In this document: positions 24,135-35,704 of the stretch, piece after piece
Position numbering within the stretch: the stretch's first letter is position 1
Layout: each line of letters opens with the position of its first letter
Source of the DNA: Earliella scabrosa
Taxonomy: Eukaryota; Basidiomycota; Agaricomycetes; Polyporales; Polyporaceae
Reading direction: 5' to 3'
DNA: 64,000 nt
Assembly (NCBI GenBank): GCA_022605405.1
Contig: JABYQQ010000013.1
Span: 1,426,001 to 1,490,000 of the forward strand
The notes under the pieces: model-generated
Seen by the model: only the letters and a program-made list of their open reading frames with translations
Told to the model about the DNA's origin: nothing
Database searches by the model: none
Translations under genes and position numbers: made by a program

Positions 24135-25424
24135 ATGCCGAAGGCAGACATCAACAAAGCTGGCTGGGAACAGAGCGAGTTCCCCATTCTTTGTGAAACA
24201 TGTGAGTAGAGCAGTCCGTACTCCGCCACCAGCTGCATGAACCAACCAGTACGCAGGCTTGGGGGACAATGCATTCGTGCGCATGGTACGTCTAGCAACT
24301 CATATGGCGATGCTCCGGATTCTTACGCACTCAACAGTCAAAACAAGAGTTTGGTCGCTCATGCGGCACTTGCGCCCGTCCCTTCACCGTGTTTCGCTGG
24401 AACCCTGGTACCGGCATGCGGTTCAAGACCACCGTAATCTGCCAGACATGCGCCAAGATTAAGAACGTATGTCAAACATGTCTGCTGGACTTGGAGTACG
24501 GGCTGCCCACGCAAGTGCGCGACACCGCGCTTGGGATTGAGAGCGAGGCACCGACGAGCGAGATCAACCGGGAATACTACGCTCAGAATATGGAGAGCAA
24601 GGTGCGTCGCATTGTCTTAGCATGCCTGAAGCTAGTACTCAGCGTGAGTAGATGGACGGTGCCAAGTCGCTATTGGACGTCAGTCGCGCGTCGAGCGCAG
24701 GCAAGGACATGTTGAAACAACTGGCGCGCACCGACCCCTACTACAAGCGCAACCGTCCACACCTGTGTTCGTTCTACGCAAAAGGAGAATGCAAACGCGG
24801 CGACGAGTGCCCATACAGGTGAGTGTTCCCGTCTATTGTATTGTCTACCCACACCCACATTGCTCGTGGCCAACCAGGCATGAAATGCCTGTGCAGAACG
24901 AACTGTCGAAACAAAATATCCAGGATCGCTACCACGGTCGTAATGATCCCGTTGCGAAGAAGATCCTGTCTGCGCATGCAGCAAATATGGGTCTGCAGCC
25001 TCCAGAAGACCAAAGCATTGTGCGTAAAAATCCGTATTTGCTCTGAGGCCCATACCCACATCTCAGCAGACATCGCTGTTCCTGACCGCGCTTTCACCCT
25101 CATCGACGGAGGAGAGCGTCCGAACACGCGTCCTCAAGTCATTGCCATCGGTATCGCCCTCCCAACTGAAGTCGGTTGTACATGTAGCGAAGACGAGGTG
25201 CGTCCGTCCGCATGCCGCAACGACACCCTCCCTTACCTTGGCCCAGATGCGCATTCGTCAACTGGAAGGACAGGGCGACCGCTGAGGTCGCAGCCCAGGC
25301 ATGGGCCAACGGTCTCGAAATCGATGGAGAGACCGTGAATGTACGATGGGGTCGGAGCAAAGGCGCCTCAGCTTCCAAGCCTAACGCAAACGCCGGCCCG
25401 TCGTCTGTTCCTGTCGCGTCCTAG
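24135..25424 (+). CDS. ECM2: Pre-mRNA-splicing factor ECM2/SLT11 (RBM22-like)
   Basis: Spliceosomal protein of the NineTeen-related complex that contacts U6 snRNA and the catalytic centre. The start at 24135 reads [20 protein letters not shown], the conserved N-terminus of the family. Cysteine-rich zinc-binding modules follow: [41 protein letters not shown]. Then come a [19 protein letters not shown] linker and a CCCH finger, [20 protein letters not shown]. The C-terminus is an [35 protein letters not shown] and [10 protein letters not shown]. The stop is at 25424, about 340 residues. It fits fungal Slt11/RBM22 rather than Cwc2, because the zinc-finger array precedes the CCCH motif. Confidence 0.94.
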
Positions 25425-25545
25425 GCTGCACCTGTTCGCTTTGTGCGTGTCTCTGCCCTTGTATGTTACTGTATCTATGTACGATGTGATAGACGAGCAT
25501 GGCGCTCGACGGACATTGGCGCCCTGACTAACGTATGTATGTCAA

Positions 25546-28418
25546 CTAGACATGCCCTTTGATCATGTCTGCGGCCTACAGCAGGAACGTCAGTCAGAGC
25601 CAGAGTGCGGGGTGCTGCATTGCTTACCCTTTCTGCAATTGCATAGATGGTCGACACCGGATGGGCCGCGAGAATCATCGGTATCACGGATGCATCCACC
25701 ACGCGCAAATTCGAAGTCCCATATACTTTCAGCGTCTTCGGATCGACAACGCCTAGCATGAACACGTCAGATTCCCATCCTGACGCCTAAATGTGTCCAA
25801 CGCACCTCCGATCTCCCGCGGTAGCATCGCGGCGGTGCCCATGGGGTGGTAAATCGTCCCGAGATACGTTCGGATGTATCTACGAGTTCATTCGGTTAGA
25901 ACGAAGGTTTGAGAGCCATAGACACCGATCCACTCACTCTAACCATTCAGCGTCGGTCGATACCTCTGCGGATGTAGGCTGGTGCGGGGCGACGACGAAG
26001 GAGGCTAGAGGCTCGCTCTCGGTCACTTTGCGCACGAACTTGGTGCTCTCGAGCGCGAGCTCCAGGTCTAGGGAATGCGCATGGTCGTGAGACAGACGTG
26101 TGGGGGTACGCATGAACAGGACGCACCGACGTCGTTATCGAGGTACCTCGGGTCGATCGTTGGTTGTCTCAACGGGTCGCTCGAGTTGATGTGCTACATA
26201 CCAGCTCCTGTCAGCAGTGGTACCACGAGCACTCAGAACAACGTACCACTGCACCGCGGCTGAAGGGATGCTGTGAACACAAATGTCCAATCTCAGTACA
26301 GTGCGGATGAATGATGGCAAAATGTAACTGTAACCCACCATGAGGCCCACCCACATCGTGATGTACACCGAGTTCGGCGTCGGGCTGACGGGTGTCCGGC
26401 CGCCCGTGGGGAACATGATGTACTCCATGTACGCGACATCATCCGCAGCGAGCCAATCCGCCTGGAACTTGTACTGCGCCTTCGTGAGCGCGGACAGTCC
26501 GCGAGATCGTCCCAGTTTATCCGCTTTGGCGCGGAGCGAAGAGAGCGTTTTGGGCGAGACGACAGACTTGAGGGGCGGGAACGTCAGCGCGAATTGAGCG
26601 GAGGCGAATATCCCGGTGTGGTTGGCCGCACTGCGGGGTTGGTGAGCGTCCATTTTGTGTGGCGTCAAAGAGTGGCACGTACTATTCCTCCTGTTGCTCA
26701 GCCAAGTAGGTGGCGTTGTTCCTGAGTTCATCTGAGAGTGGGGTGAGCACTTAGCTAGCGCAGGTGCAAGGACGGCTCTATACCATAGGTGAAGAAGGTG
26801 TCAAGGATCTCGAAGTCTTGGGCGAGCAATGTGTGGTCCTTGGAAGAGGTTCAGGGCGCGCTTGAGATCAGAGACGTGTAGGACAGCTTACCTGCAGATT
26901 CTCGCCCACACCGGGCAGATCGACGAGAGTCTTGATGCCTACAGAGCTGAGTATCTTTTTGTCGCCGATGCCTGTTAGAATCCTTGGTAAGCCATGCTCA
27001 AGGAAGAAATACGAGACGTGCGTACCAGATAGTTCAAGCAGTTGCGGTGTCTGTATGGAGCCTGCAAGGTCGTGTCCATAGCGAACTACTGATAAGGGAG
27101 AACTAGTGCTCACCCGCCGCTAGTATGACTTCCTTGCGTGCTGTGAGCGTACCAGTAACACCAGTGTCATCGACCGCAATAACCTCCACACTCCCTGCTC
27201 GTAAAGAGCTTCCCCTGCGTAAGAAGTTGACTTTCGTGGCCTACTCACGAGTATAAGCGTTGGCGGGACAGCGTGGCAAGGGAACGGTCCGTCACCTGAG
27301 TAGCCAGGAAGACGGTAAGGTTGGGTTTCTCCACGGAACTGTTGTAGTATGTGTTGGCTGCATATGATCGCTGACCGAGGTCCCTCACGCGGTCGATGGT
27401 CATCTCGCAGTTGTAAACGCCTGTTCCGTCTCCCATGTACTAGCCGCTCATGGTCACTATGTGTTGGTAGACCCATCATTAGATCAACACATACCGGATC
27501 GCTATTCGTGGGGATCCCCAGGCCATTGATTGTCTCGACGTACGGCCCGGTGATGTTGGTGTACAAGACATTGTACGAAGCCTAAATCATCATGTTGAAT
27601 GGGATATCTCCGCGACGATCTGTGTACGCACCTGAACCGGGCCGGAACGTCCATGGAAGGCATTGAAGGTCGATTCGTCCACTTCTACGGCGCCTGGGAA
27701 TAATTGCGAGGACGTCTGCGGAGCCACCGCTTCGGTCTTTTTGAAGTACGGCAGCAGCGTCTTCCAGTTCCAACCTTTGGCGCCGAGCTGTATACCGAGA
27801 TGTTCAGCCTGTGTTCCTGTTGACTGACCAAGGAGAGCGCGAACCGTTTCCCAAGCATCATACTCCTTCACGGATGCTCTGTCCCAAGCCATGAAGTTGA
27901 GACCACTGCAACCCCCGAGCATTTTGCCTCGCGGATACAGAAAGCTGGCATTGTTGAGGCCGGCTTGCGGGACGGTGAAGAAGTTCCAGTCAAATGTTGG
28001 GTTCCCAATGGCTTGTCCAAAGAGCTCTGCCGCACTCAGCGTCAGCGAACATTCGTGAAACTCGGGGTATGTGACTACCTGGAGTGTTGATCATGGGTTC
28101 ATCGACATGGTGGGCGCCCGCTTCAATCACGGCGACCGTGACGTGCGGATCCTCAGATAGACGTCCAGCAACCACGAGGCCGGCGGTTCCGCCACCTAGG
28201 GTTGGGTGGCAGGGTCAGCATAGACGTGTAGACCACAATGCGAGATGCGATCGCGTACCGACCACAACATAATCGAAGGTTCTGCCTCTGCCTATACAGG
28301 ATAGAATTCAACATCAACTATTATGTACAAGGCTTGGCGAGAGAAGGCACGTACCTGTCTCCGAGGCCGCGACATAAGCGCTAGTACATAAAATGATCCC
28401 AGCGATTGTGGAGTACAT
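25546..28418 (-). CDS. GMC oxidoreductase 2, secreted (aryl-alcohol-oxidase-like)
   Basis: Paralogue of GMC 1 with the same exon plan. The start at 28418 gives a leader MYSTIAGIILCTSAYVAAS, then FDYVVV and the FAD motif GGGTAGLVVAGRLSE. The first signature is RGKMLGGCSGLNFMAWDR, and the second ends SIQTPQLLELSG. Mid-protein blocks include LRNNATYLAEQQEEY and FPTGGRTPVSPTPNSVYITM. The catalytic histidines lie in the HPMGTAAMLPREIGG block and in AAHPVSTIYAIAER. The protein ends AADMIKGHV at 25546. All exons found in GMC 1 have an open counterpart here, so the gene appears functional. It lies head to head with DUF6534 gene B, 1.53 kb between starts. Its 3' end is tail to tail with ECM2, about 120 bp away. 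Substrate unknown. Confidence 0.9.
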
Positions 28419-29952
28419 CTCTACGGCGCGATGAGCCAGAGGAGCGAGGGTCGCTACTGGGGTGTTACGAGAGGCAGCTGGCTGTCAAGAATCCTGGTGA
28501 GCACCCAGTACATATAGCGACAGGAAGACCGTTCCCAAGCCGAACACGCACCGTACCTTTGGAGATACTCGCTTGCCCGTACGGGCGCGACGCGCAGGTC
28601 AAAGATGCCGTTACGTTTTCCAAGCGCTGTCTTCGTATCTGCCCAATCATTCGATGGCGAGCCCCGCCATATGGCGCCACACCGGCCTTGTGACGCGGTA
28701 GCAGCCAACGAAAGCGCGCCCATGTGTGGAGAGCTCGTCGATGTGTCGCAAGCTCTGATCGGCGAGCCTCTCTCGGTCCCGGGAAATATTATATCCGTGA
28801 CAGAGCAGCGCTTCATGGCCAGCAGAGGTGAAATGACGCGAGGGAATGCCACCGACCTGAGTGGGGCCATGGCAATCTTGTACGGCTTGGAATGGCTAGA
28901 ACCGGACGTTTCTACTCACAGAGAAGATCCGACTCCCGACCGCTGCTCGACATCGGAGGGAATGTGGGAGACATGCACGGAGAACTGTTTTCACTGCGTC
29001 ATGGCGCGTGCCTTGGATGGGCTGTTCGGGGAGGGTTCTGAAGCCGCTCTCGGTACGCGTCGACCATTCAAACACGGACGAGGGGGTCTCAGAAGCAGAT
29101 AGCTATCGCAGAAGCTGGGGCAGATGACTCTAGGATGATACATATGAGCGTTCAGGGGTTGGACCCACAAATACACACAGACCGGTCGTCGTACCTTGCG
29201 CCTCGGCATCCGAGTAACCGATCGATGACCCGTTCCAGAATTACTCGCACCGGATGAGCTCGTCATCATGCCGAGCAAAGGTTGAACGAACAGACGAACA
29301 GCAGCATCGTGGCCAGTCGTTGCCAGGCGCGATCTGCCAGCACGATGCGCAGACTTTTCTAGCGCCTATCTCTAAGCGCACAGACCGGGTTCAGGCGCCA
29401 CAACGTTGAACCCTCCTTACTACTCACAACGTTGCGTGCCTGTGATTCGTGGCCACTCATCATGGGCGGAAGCCACCGAGCCTTGCTCATTTGTGTCAGG
29501 TGAGTCCATAGTGACGATTCGGTCCTCGTGAGTGTCACGCTCATGAAAAGGCTCATCCGCGACCCTCATTCACTGAGCTGGTATTGATAGGGCCGAAGTA
29601 TTCGGTAGATCATCATCTCTGTCACGCTCCCGCCGAATGTGCGCGCTGGGCGGATCGTCCTAAAATGAGGCAACAACTTGAAGCTTGAGAATCGAGATGG
29701 GACAACCCGCTCCATGCCGTTGACGGTTGCATGCGCCCATCGACCCCATAGCCCTTCGATTGCACCTAGATCGCACCCTGAGGAGTTGCCTTGTCAGTTG
29801 ACGGACTCGCCTGCGTACTTAGAACCCGTCTCTAGCCTCACGACCACTGGGCGTCGCGCAGGGTCGCCTCGACCGATACGATAAATATGACGCGCGTGCT
29901 AAGTTAGTCTGCCCCCTCCTTGTATGAGTGGACGTCTTCTGCTGTAGGTGCG
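28419..29952 (+). other. Divergent intergenic region between GMC 2 and DUF6534 B
   Basis: About 1.53 kb. Open frames on both strands at 28454-29102 overlap one another and show no recognisable family. A TATA-like ATAAATA lies at 29881-29887, about 65 bp before the DUF6534 B start. Confidence 0.45.
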
Positions 29953-31468
29953 ATGGCATGCACTCCGATACCATCTAACATCACCCTACTGTGAGTGCTT
30001 CCTCTATAGCTGCATGACCCCCTATCCTCATGTCCTCATTGTACCCTCAGCGCGGCTCCTCACGTAGGTTACTACCTACAGGCGCGAACTCATGCAACTG
30101 ATTGTCGTTCCAGTTGTTCGGTCCGGTCATCTGTTAACTACGGCCTATTTGGCGTGCTGTCAACACAAGTTTGTGAGTTACGTGACATGGACTCGTTGGT
30201 AATGAAGCTAAATGTCAATGACAGTCGTCTACTACGTGTCATTTCCCAAGGACTCCGTGAGACTCAACGCTTTTGGTGAGCATGTCTATGCAAACAGTCA
30301 CGAGTAATCACGGTTGACTATGATGTTATTGCAGTGTATGGGTTGTATGTTGTGGAGATAATCCAAGTCGTCTTGGCAACCCACGACGCCTTCGAGACTC
30401 TGGGCAGGGGTTGGGGAGACGCAGCTACCCTCAATAACCCTCAATGGCTCTGGTTTGATGTACCGCTGATGAGTGGGATTGGTGAGTGTGTTCTGTTTGA
30501 TTCCGGTGCCCTTTCTCATCCCCCCAAGTTTCCGCCAGTGTTCAGACATACTTCGCCTGGCGCATCTATGTCTTCAGCAAATCAAGGTTGCTCAGTGGGT
30601 TCGTAGTGCTCGTAAGTGACTTATTTCACGATCTGAATTATCGTCGTGATGGTGATCATGTCTGTCACAGATCGCACTCATGCAGGGATCGGCCGGAGTG
30701 GCCAGCGGTATCAAGGTACAACGCACATATACTCTCTATACCAAAATCAGTAATCATACCCATTCAATTCATAGGCTCATCTGGTCAACAGCCTCGCGGA
30801 CCTGCAGAAAGAGACCACCAAACCTCTGATCGTCTGGCTGGGCGGTAGTGTCGCTTGCGACATCGTCATTGCCATCTGTATGCTGTACTTCGTAAGTAGC
30901 CTACGACGTCCTCTCTCCTGCGCTGAGATTTCTAACGGTTTAACAGCTGTCTAGAGGCAGACAAGGCCTCGCATCAGACGCAGTGCTAACACGACTCATT
31001 CGTCTCACAGTCGAGACAGGTACACTCACAGCGTCCATCGCCTGTCTAGACCTCGTCTTCTTCCTCGTATTCAAAGACAACAATTTGCATCTGACACCGT
31101 ATGTACTCCGGCGGTCTACCTTTGATGATGGTGCTCACAGCGCCCACGGGCAGCGCGTTGGTTCTGACAAAGGTGTACACAAATACGCTCATGATGCTTC
31201 TGAACAACCGTACGCAGATGCGCACCATGATTGGCGGGCAAGTATGGGTGTCGGGGGAAAGCGACGTGGAGATGAACCCGCGCTCGCAACATAGTCGGCG
31301 GAGGAGTGCCGTTCCGCACCAGGTTGCCCTGCGCAGATTTCCGAGCCAAGAGAGGGAATCAGTCGGCGATGCACCGAAGAAGGGAGATGCGCAGTCGACG
31401 GAGGCGACCGGTATGTCGGCTGAGTCCTCACGGCTGTCCAACCCTACTCATCTGGGTCGGCAGGATAG
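29953..31468 (+). CDS. DUF6534 multi-span membrane protein B, possibly broken near the N-terminus
   Basis: Exon 1 (29953-29990) encodes MACTPIPSNITLL; a 13-base micro-exon (30051-30063) encodes AAPH in phase with its paralogues. The following exon should read LFGHLFNYGLFGVLSTQV. Compared with paralogues it has a 5-base insertion and a 1-base loss around 30120-30135, so the expected frame meets TAA before NYGLFG. Retaining the 50-base intron between the micro-exon and this exon restores the downstream frame without a stop. Downstream exons are intact: VYYVSFPKDSVRL, VYGLYVVEIIQVVLATHDA, GWGDAATLNNPQWLWFD, LGGSVACDIVIAICMLYFLS, SDAVLTRLIRLTVETGTLTA, LTKVYTNTLMMLLNNR, and a Ser/Arg-rich tail. 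A terminal exon of 5 bases (31464-31468) gives ATG-stop; if unspliced the frame runs to 31544. Closest paralogue is E. Confidence 0.75.
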
Positions 31469-32396
31469 CTACGCAGTGATTCTAGTGGTCTATGTACAGC
31501 TTACGAAATTCAGGACTACTTGCCAGGGAGGTATGCGTATGTGAACAAACTATTCAGCAGCAGGGGCTGTCTGACAACGGTTCGGGCTTCCTGAGGGGGC
31601 GCACGTCGCACGCTCACCCTTGATTCGGCGTGTTTCAAGAGAGCTTTCAAGAGCGACGCACCCTACGGCCTTCATACGGCCGTGGTGACGCGTCGCGAAA
31701 CAAGTTGCGCCCGCGCCGGCCCTGTACACCTACGAGCGCCGTTACGGAAGGAGTATATACTATACGGTACACGGTTTACAGTCTCCGTTTCCCCATCCTG
31801 TCGTGCCCGGGGCGACACTGGTCACTTCTCCAGGGCTGTCGCGGGCGCCGCTTGCCACTCTCTAGATCTTGAGGTGTGATAGGCGCGCCGGAGAATTCGA
31901 ACTGACTCCAGGCCTCCCGAGGAACGGAAGCTCATGGACGTTGGGGCCGGTCGGGAGGGCCTCGAGCATCGCGGTCCTGACATCTCCCCCTTCAACTCTA
32001 GCACCACTAATGCGACATACGGATTATACGACAACGGCATACAGTACACCGGTGGGAAACGAGCGGAACGAACAAACTCTAATATGACTACGCCTGTAAG
32101 GAGCGACGAATGCGAGAGGGCAGCTGTCGACTGCGGTGAGGGGACAGAGTGTGGGATGAGTAGGAGAAGCGGGAACCAGCCGGGCAGGCTCGGCGGGCCT
32201 CGACGTCCATCCATGGCCACATCATGTCCCGCATTCCTCGGTGGTGATAGGAATCGTCTACGAGCCGCTGGAGATGCATCACATCGCGGCCTGCCGACAC
32301 GATCCAACCGTTGACAGTATATAGCATCTCCCGGTCCACAGGAATGGAGCGCATGGGCGCACTCCGATGAAGGAGGCGGGCCGCGCTGCGCACAAC
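31469..32396 (+). other. Convergent 3' intergenic region between DUF6534 B and C
   Basis: No gene recognised. The minus-strand open frame running through 31822-32396 is in-frame read-through beyond the spliced end of DUF6534 C and is not conserved among the paralogues. Confidence 0.4.
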
Positions 32397-33896
32397 TTAC
32401 ATGCCTGGAGACACGGGTCAGCTCTGCAAACAAGGAGCGAGAGAGTGTGTGTCTGGCTCTACCTTGGTAGTCGACCTTTCGGACGTCCGACGCCTGGAAC
32501 CGGCCATCGCTGTCGGAGTCTCCGGCGCCGACGTTGAATTTCTTGAGAGCATACTCCTGGCGCATAGTCCCGTTGTTCCCAGGGATCGGATCCACAGTCG
32601 TCTCGACCTGACTCGACGCGGAAATCCAGATCGGGGAGCTGGTGGTCTGGATGCCGCCCTTGAGCTTGCGCAGCTCCGTCCGGTTGTTGAAGGTCATCAT
32701 GATCGAGTTTGAGTACAGCTTGCTCATGATGAGTGCACTGTTCGTGTCGTCAAATGTCAGCAGACCGACGAAGGCTGAGGTAGTCAAGTAGAACTGACGG
32801 AGTCTGGTGCAGGTTGTTGTGCTTGAACGCAACGAACAGTGCAAGGTCCACGCACGCCACGGTGGCTGTCGCGGTGCCAGTCTCGATGGTCAACCGGATC
32901 AGACGCGACAACATGGCGTCGGACGCAAGTCCTCGCTTCCCCCTCGACAGCTACCCAAGGCAGTCAGTACGCACAGGGGAACGACGCGCAAAAACAAACG
33001 TACGTAGAACAGCATACACAGCGCGATGAGCACGTCGCACGCGAGGGTGCCGGCCAACCAAACGATCGTCGAGTCCTGTACCAGCGTTTGGATGTCAGAG
33101 CCCGCCACGGAATTGACGTGCACTATGATGCCCGTCGCCATTGCAGCGCCACATTGCATGAGGGCAACCTGCAGGGCAATGGTCAGGCAACGCGGTATGC
33201 GCAGTGCGAGTCTGGCAGACGTACGGCGCAGATGAGGCCACTCAGGATCCACGACTTGCTCAACAGGTGGATCCTCCATGCATAAAAGCCCTGGACCGAG
33301 GCGGAGACTGAAGCAAATGAGCGAGAAAGTGGAGAGACGAAACGGCGGGACTTACTGATGCTTCCCAATACGGGACCATCAAACCACAACCACTGCACGT
33401 CGAGTAGCGCCGTGATGTCTCCCCAACCGACCCCAAGCACCATGTAGGCATCGTGTGACGCCATGACGATTTGAAGACATTCAAGAATAAATAAACCATA
33501 AACTGCATGACCAAGAGCGATTAGCTCCACACCGAGTGACGAGGGCTGAGCGAACTCACCGAATGACTTCAGGTACTTGGAGTCCCCAGAGAACGAGAGG
33601 TGATAATTGTCTGTCATAGAGACACCTCAGCGGACGCAGTGCGCGAGAAGTGCAATGACGTACAAACTTGTACAACCAACACCCCGAAGAGCCCATAGTT
33701 GAACAGATGGCCGAACAGCTACAGCAGGTTGAGTGTGAGGAGCGAAGCCTGGTTAACTTGAGGTAAGCATACCTGAGGAGCGACCCTTGAAGAGACAACG
33801 TCAAGCGTCAATACACACGATCGAGACTCGATGTACAGCACCATTCGCTGCTTACAAGGTTGCGGTGTCCAACTGCAGTGCAGGAGGCGCGGACAT
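32397..33896 (-). CDS. DUF6534 multi-span membrane protein C
   Basis: Integral membrane protein of unknown function. Exon 1 from 33896 encodes MSAPPALQLDTATL; the 13-base micro-exon (33773-33785) encodes VAPQ; the next exon opens LFGHLFNYGLFGVL. Further exons give VYGLFILECLQIVMASHDAY, GVGWGDITALLDVQWLWFD, FYAWRIHLLSKSWILSGLIC, VWLAGTLACDVLIALCMLFY, SDAMLSRLIRLTIETG, MSKLYSNSIMMTFNNR and a tail ending VDYQ. The last exon is an 8-base piece (32397-32404) giving GM-stop through a phase-1 intron, matching the layout in A, D and E. The frame would otherwise stay open to 31822. A TATA-like element lies about 55 bp upstream. It is head to head with GMC 4. Confidence 0.85.
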
Positions 33897-33950
33897 GATG
33901 TCAGAACGCCGGGGGGAGATGACAGACGGTCGCGAAAGGACACGAGGCTT

Positions 33951-33958
33951 CTTATATG
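33951..33958 (-). promoter_or_regulatory. TATA-like element of DUF6534 gene C
   Basis: CATATAAG on the minus strand, about 55 bp before the start at 33896. Confidence 0.42.
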
Positions 33959-35624
33959 AAGCTTGGAACACACCTCTGGTGGGGCCTTCGGCAGCTCGTC
34001 TGATCCCTGATAATTGAAACGGATCTCTTGGAACATCAGCAACGGAGCGCGAACAGGCGCGAACGGAGGACGGACCAAGAGACCATGGGAGGACAAATCT
34101 ATTGCGGGCTTTTCTGTCAAAACATGCAGAAAGTGGCGGTGTGACAGTTAAGAGCCGGAACGACCGACCACCCGTCCAAATGGAGTTGCGTCGCAATTGC
34201 CCCATCGCAACGGTTAGAGCAGTCTACAGAGCCACTCAGCACTAGTAACGGGGAGATCGTACAGGGAGTGGGATCGAGTGCCAATGCAGGGGGTGGGCCT
34301 TGGAGTCTCTGATCGTCGGAAGGTTGCTATGGTGGAACAAGACGAGAGCGGACTGGGTCTTGTTTTCGAGGCGTGTCTCAGACCTTTTGATATACGGAAG
34401 GGTCACTGGAAAAAGGACGTCAACTATAACCATTCACACGTATGGTAAGGAACTCATAGAATCAACACCGGCAGAGCGCATGTGGGCGTCGCCGTCGGAG
34501 CCGCCCCGCTTCGCCCTCGCGTGACGCCAGCCAGGTCAAGACGGGATTCTTGAGACCGGATGCACTTTCGACCGCTCAGTGATTGGCGAGCGAGGACGGT
34601 GTCACACTGGTCTTCCAGGATGTGGAGGCGGTAGCTCGTTAGCTCTCTCACTCTGAGCCTCTTTCACCGCTGCAATTACGAACTCAGTGAGTGGGAGGAC
34701 TTCTGCGGCCCTGAGGACAAGCCATGGCAATGCGCGACCCGACTTCCGAGCTCGACCTTAGCGATCACCGGTGCCCTCGTATAGCGCGTCTTGAGCTGTC
34801 AGACTAGAAGCTCAGGCGCGCGGCCCTTAAAATATAGTCTCAAATCATGAGGCTACTACCTGCAGGAGGAAGTTACGGTAAGCGTCAAATCTGAGATGCT
34901 CGCACAAATCGCACCCCGATCCTGTTCTTGTGAGCTAGGATGCAGCCAGTCCGTCGCACACGCGTGGTAAAGCTCTTGCTGCACAATACTTCGTTCATGG
35001 GGTGCCTCACAAGCTTCAAGTACTAGTTGGGCGGGATGAAGCGGCGAAGGGGAAGGCTGAGAGCAAACACCATCTGAGCGCCTACTCTTGGGGATGCCAC
35101 GTGGAAGGGTCGTTCTCTTGAGTTTACCGCATCAGACCGTATCTGGCTTGAGCTTGAGCTTGAACGCCAACAGCCATGCTCCGATTCCCTACACTTAACG
35201 CCACCTCAGCATCTAAGTACCGCTGCACCCCACCGCACGATGACGAAGGAACGGTCCACTTCACAGCAGTTGTGCTAGCTTCATGCTCGACTTGCACATG
35301 TGTTCAAGGTGAGGTTCAGACTCCACTGTCCCCGCAGTAATAGTACTACTAGTAGTAGACGAGCGTGCTGCCTCGTGCTGCGCGCGGGCATATTGTTCCT
35401 GGCGGCTCGCCATCAGGTGGAGACGCGTATACTACTTGTGGGTGTATCCCCGGCTTTCAACGCCTCGAATTCTCTGCGCGCATCACAACCGAGCGCTCCG
35501 TGATGGTGTGGGTGGGTATCGGGACGCGTCTGCCGGTCGGAACTGTTGGAGGAGGCCTGGAGCTAATGTCAGGCGATTGCTTCTTTAGACTAATATTCGA
35601 ATGCTTTAGCGATCGGTGCCCTCC

Positions 35625-35632
35625 TTTATATG
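35625..35632 (+). promoter_or_regulatory. TATA-like element of GMC oxidoreductase 4
   Basis: TTTATATG, about 75 bp before the ATG at 35705. Confidence 0.42.
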
Positions 35633-35704
35633 CTCTCCCCACCTGAGCTCGACAAGCCCCTTCTCTGATTCACCTCGCCATCTACATACCTTGGACATTT
35701 CGTG

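Larger units (their letters stand above)
33897..35704 (+). other. Divergent intergenic region between DUF6534 C and GMC 4
   Basis: About 1.8 kb between two diverging starts, with no coding sequence recognised. TATA-like elements sit near each end: 33951-33958 on the minus strand and 35625-35632 on the plus strand. An imperfect palindromic run of TAGTAC/TACTAG words lies at about 35338-35360. Confidence 0.45.

Noticed and set aside
28454..29102. Opposing open frames of 138 and 165 codons in the GMC 2/DUF6534 B gap
   Set aside because: They overlap each other, have no recognisable motif, and the corresponding gaps at the other two pairs hold no similar sequence.
31822..32396. Long C-terminal extension of DUF6534 C
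   Set aside because: It arises only if the last phase-1 intron is ignored. The extension has no counterpart in A, D or E, while the spliced end QGM-stop fits the shared gene structure.
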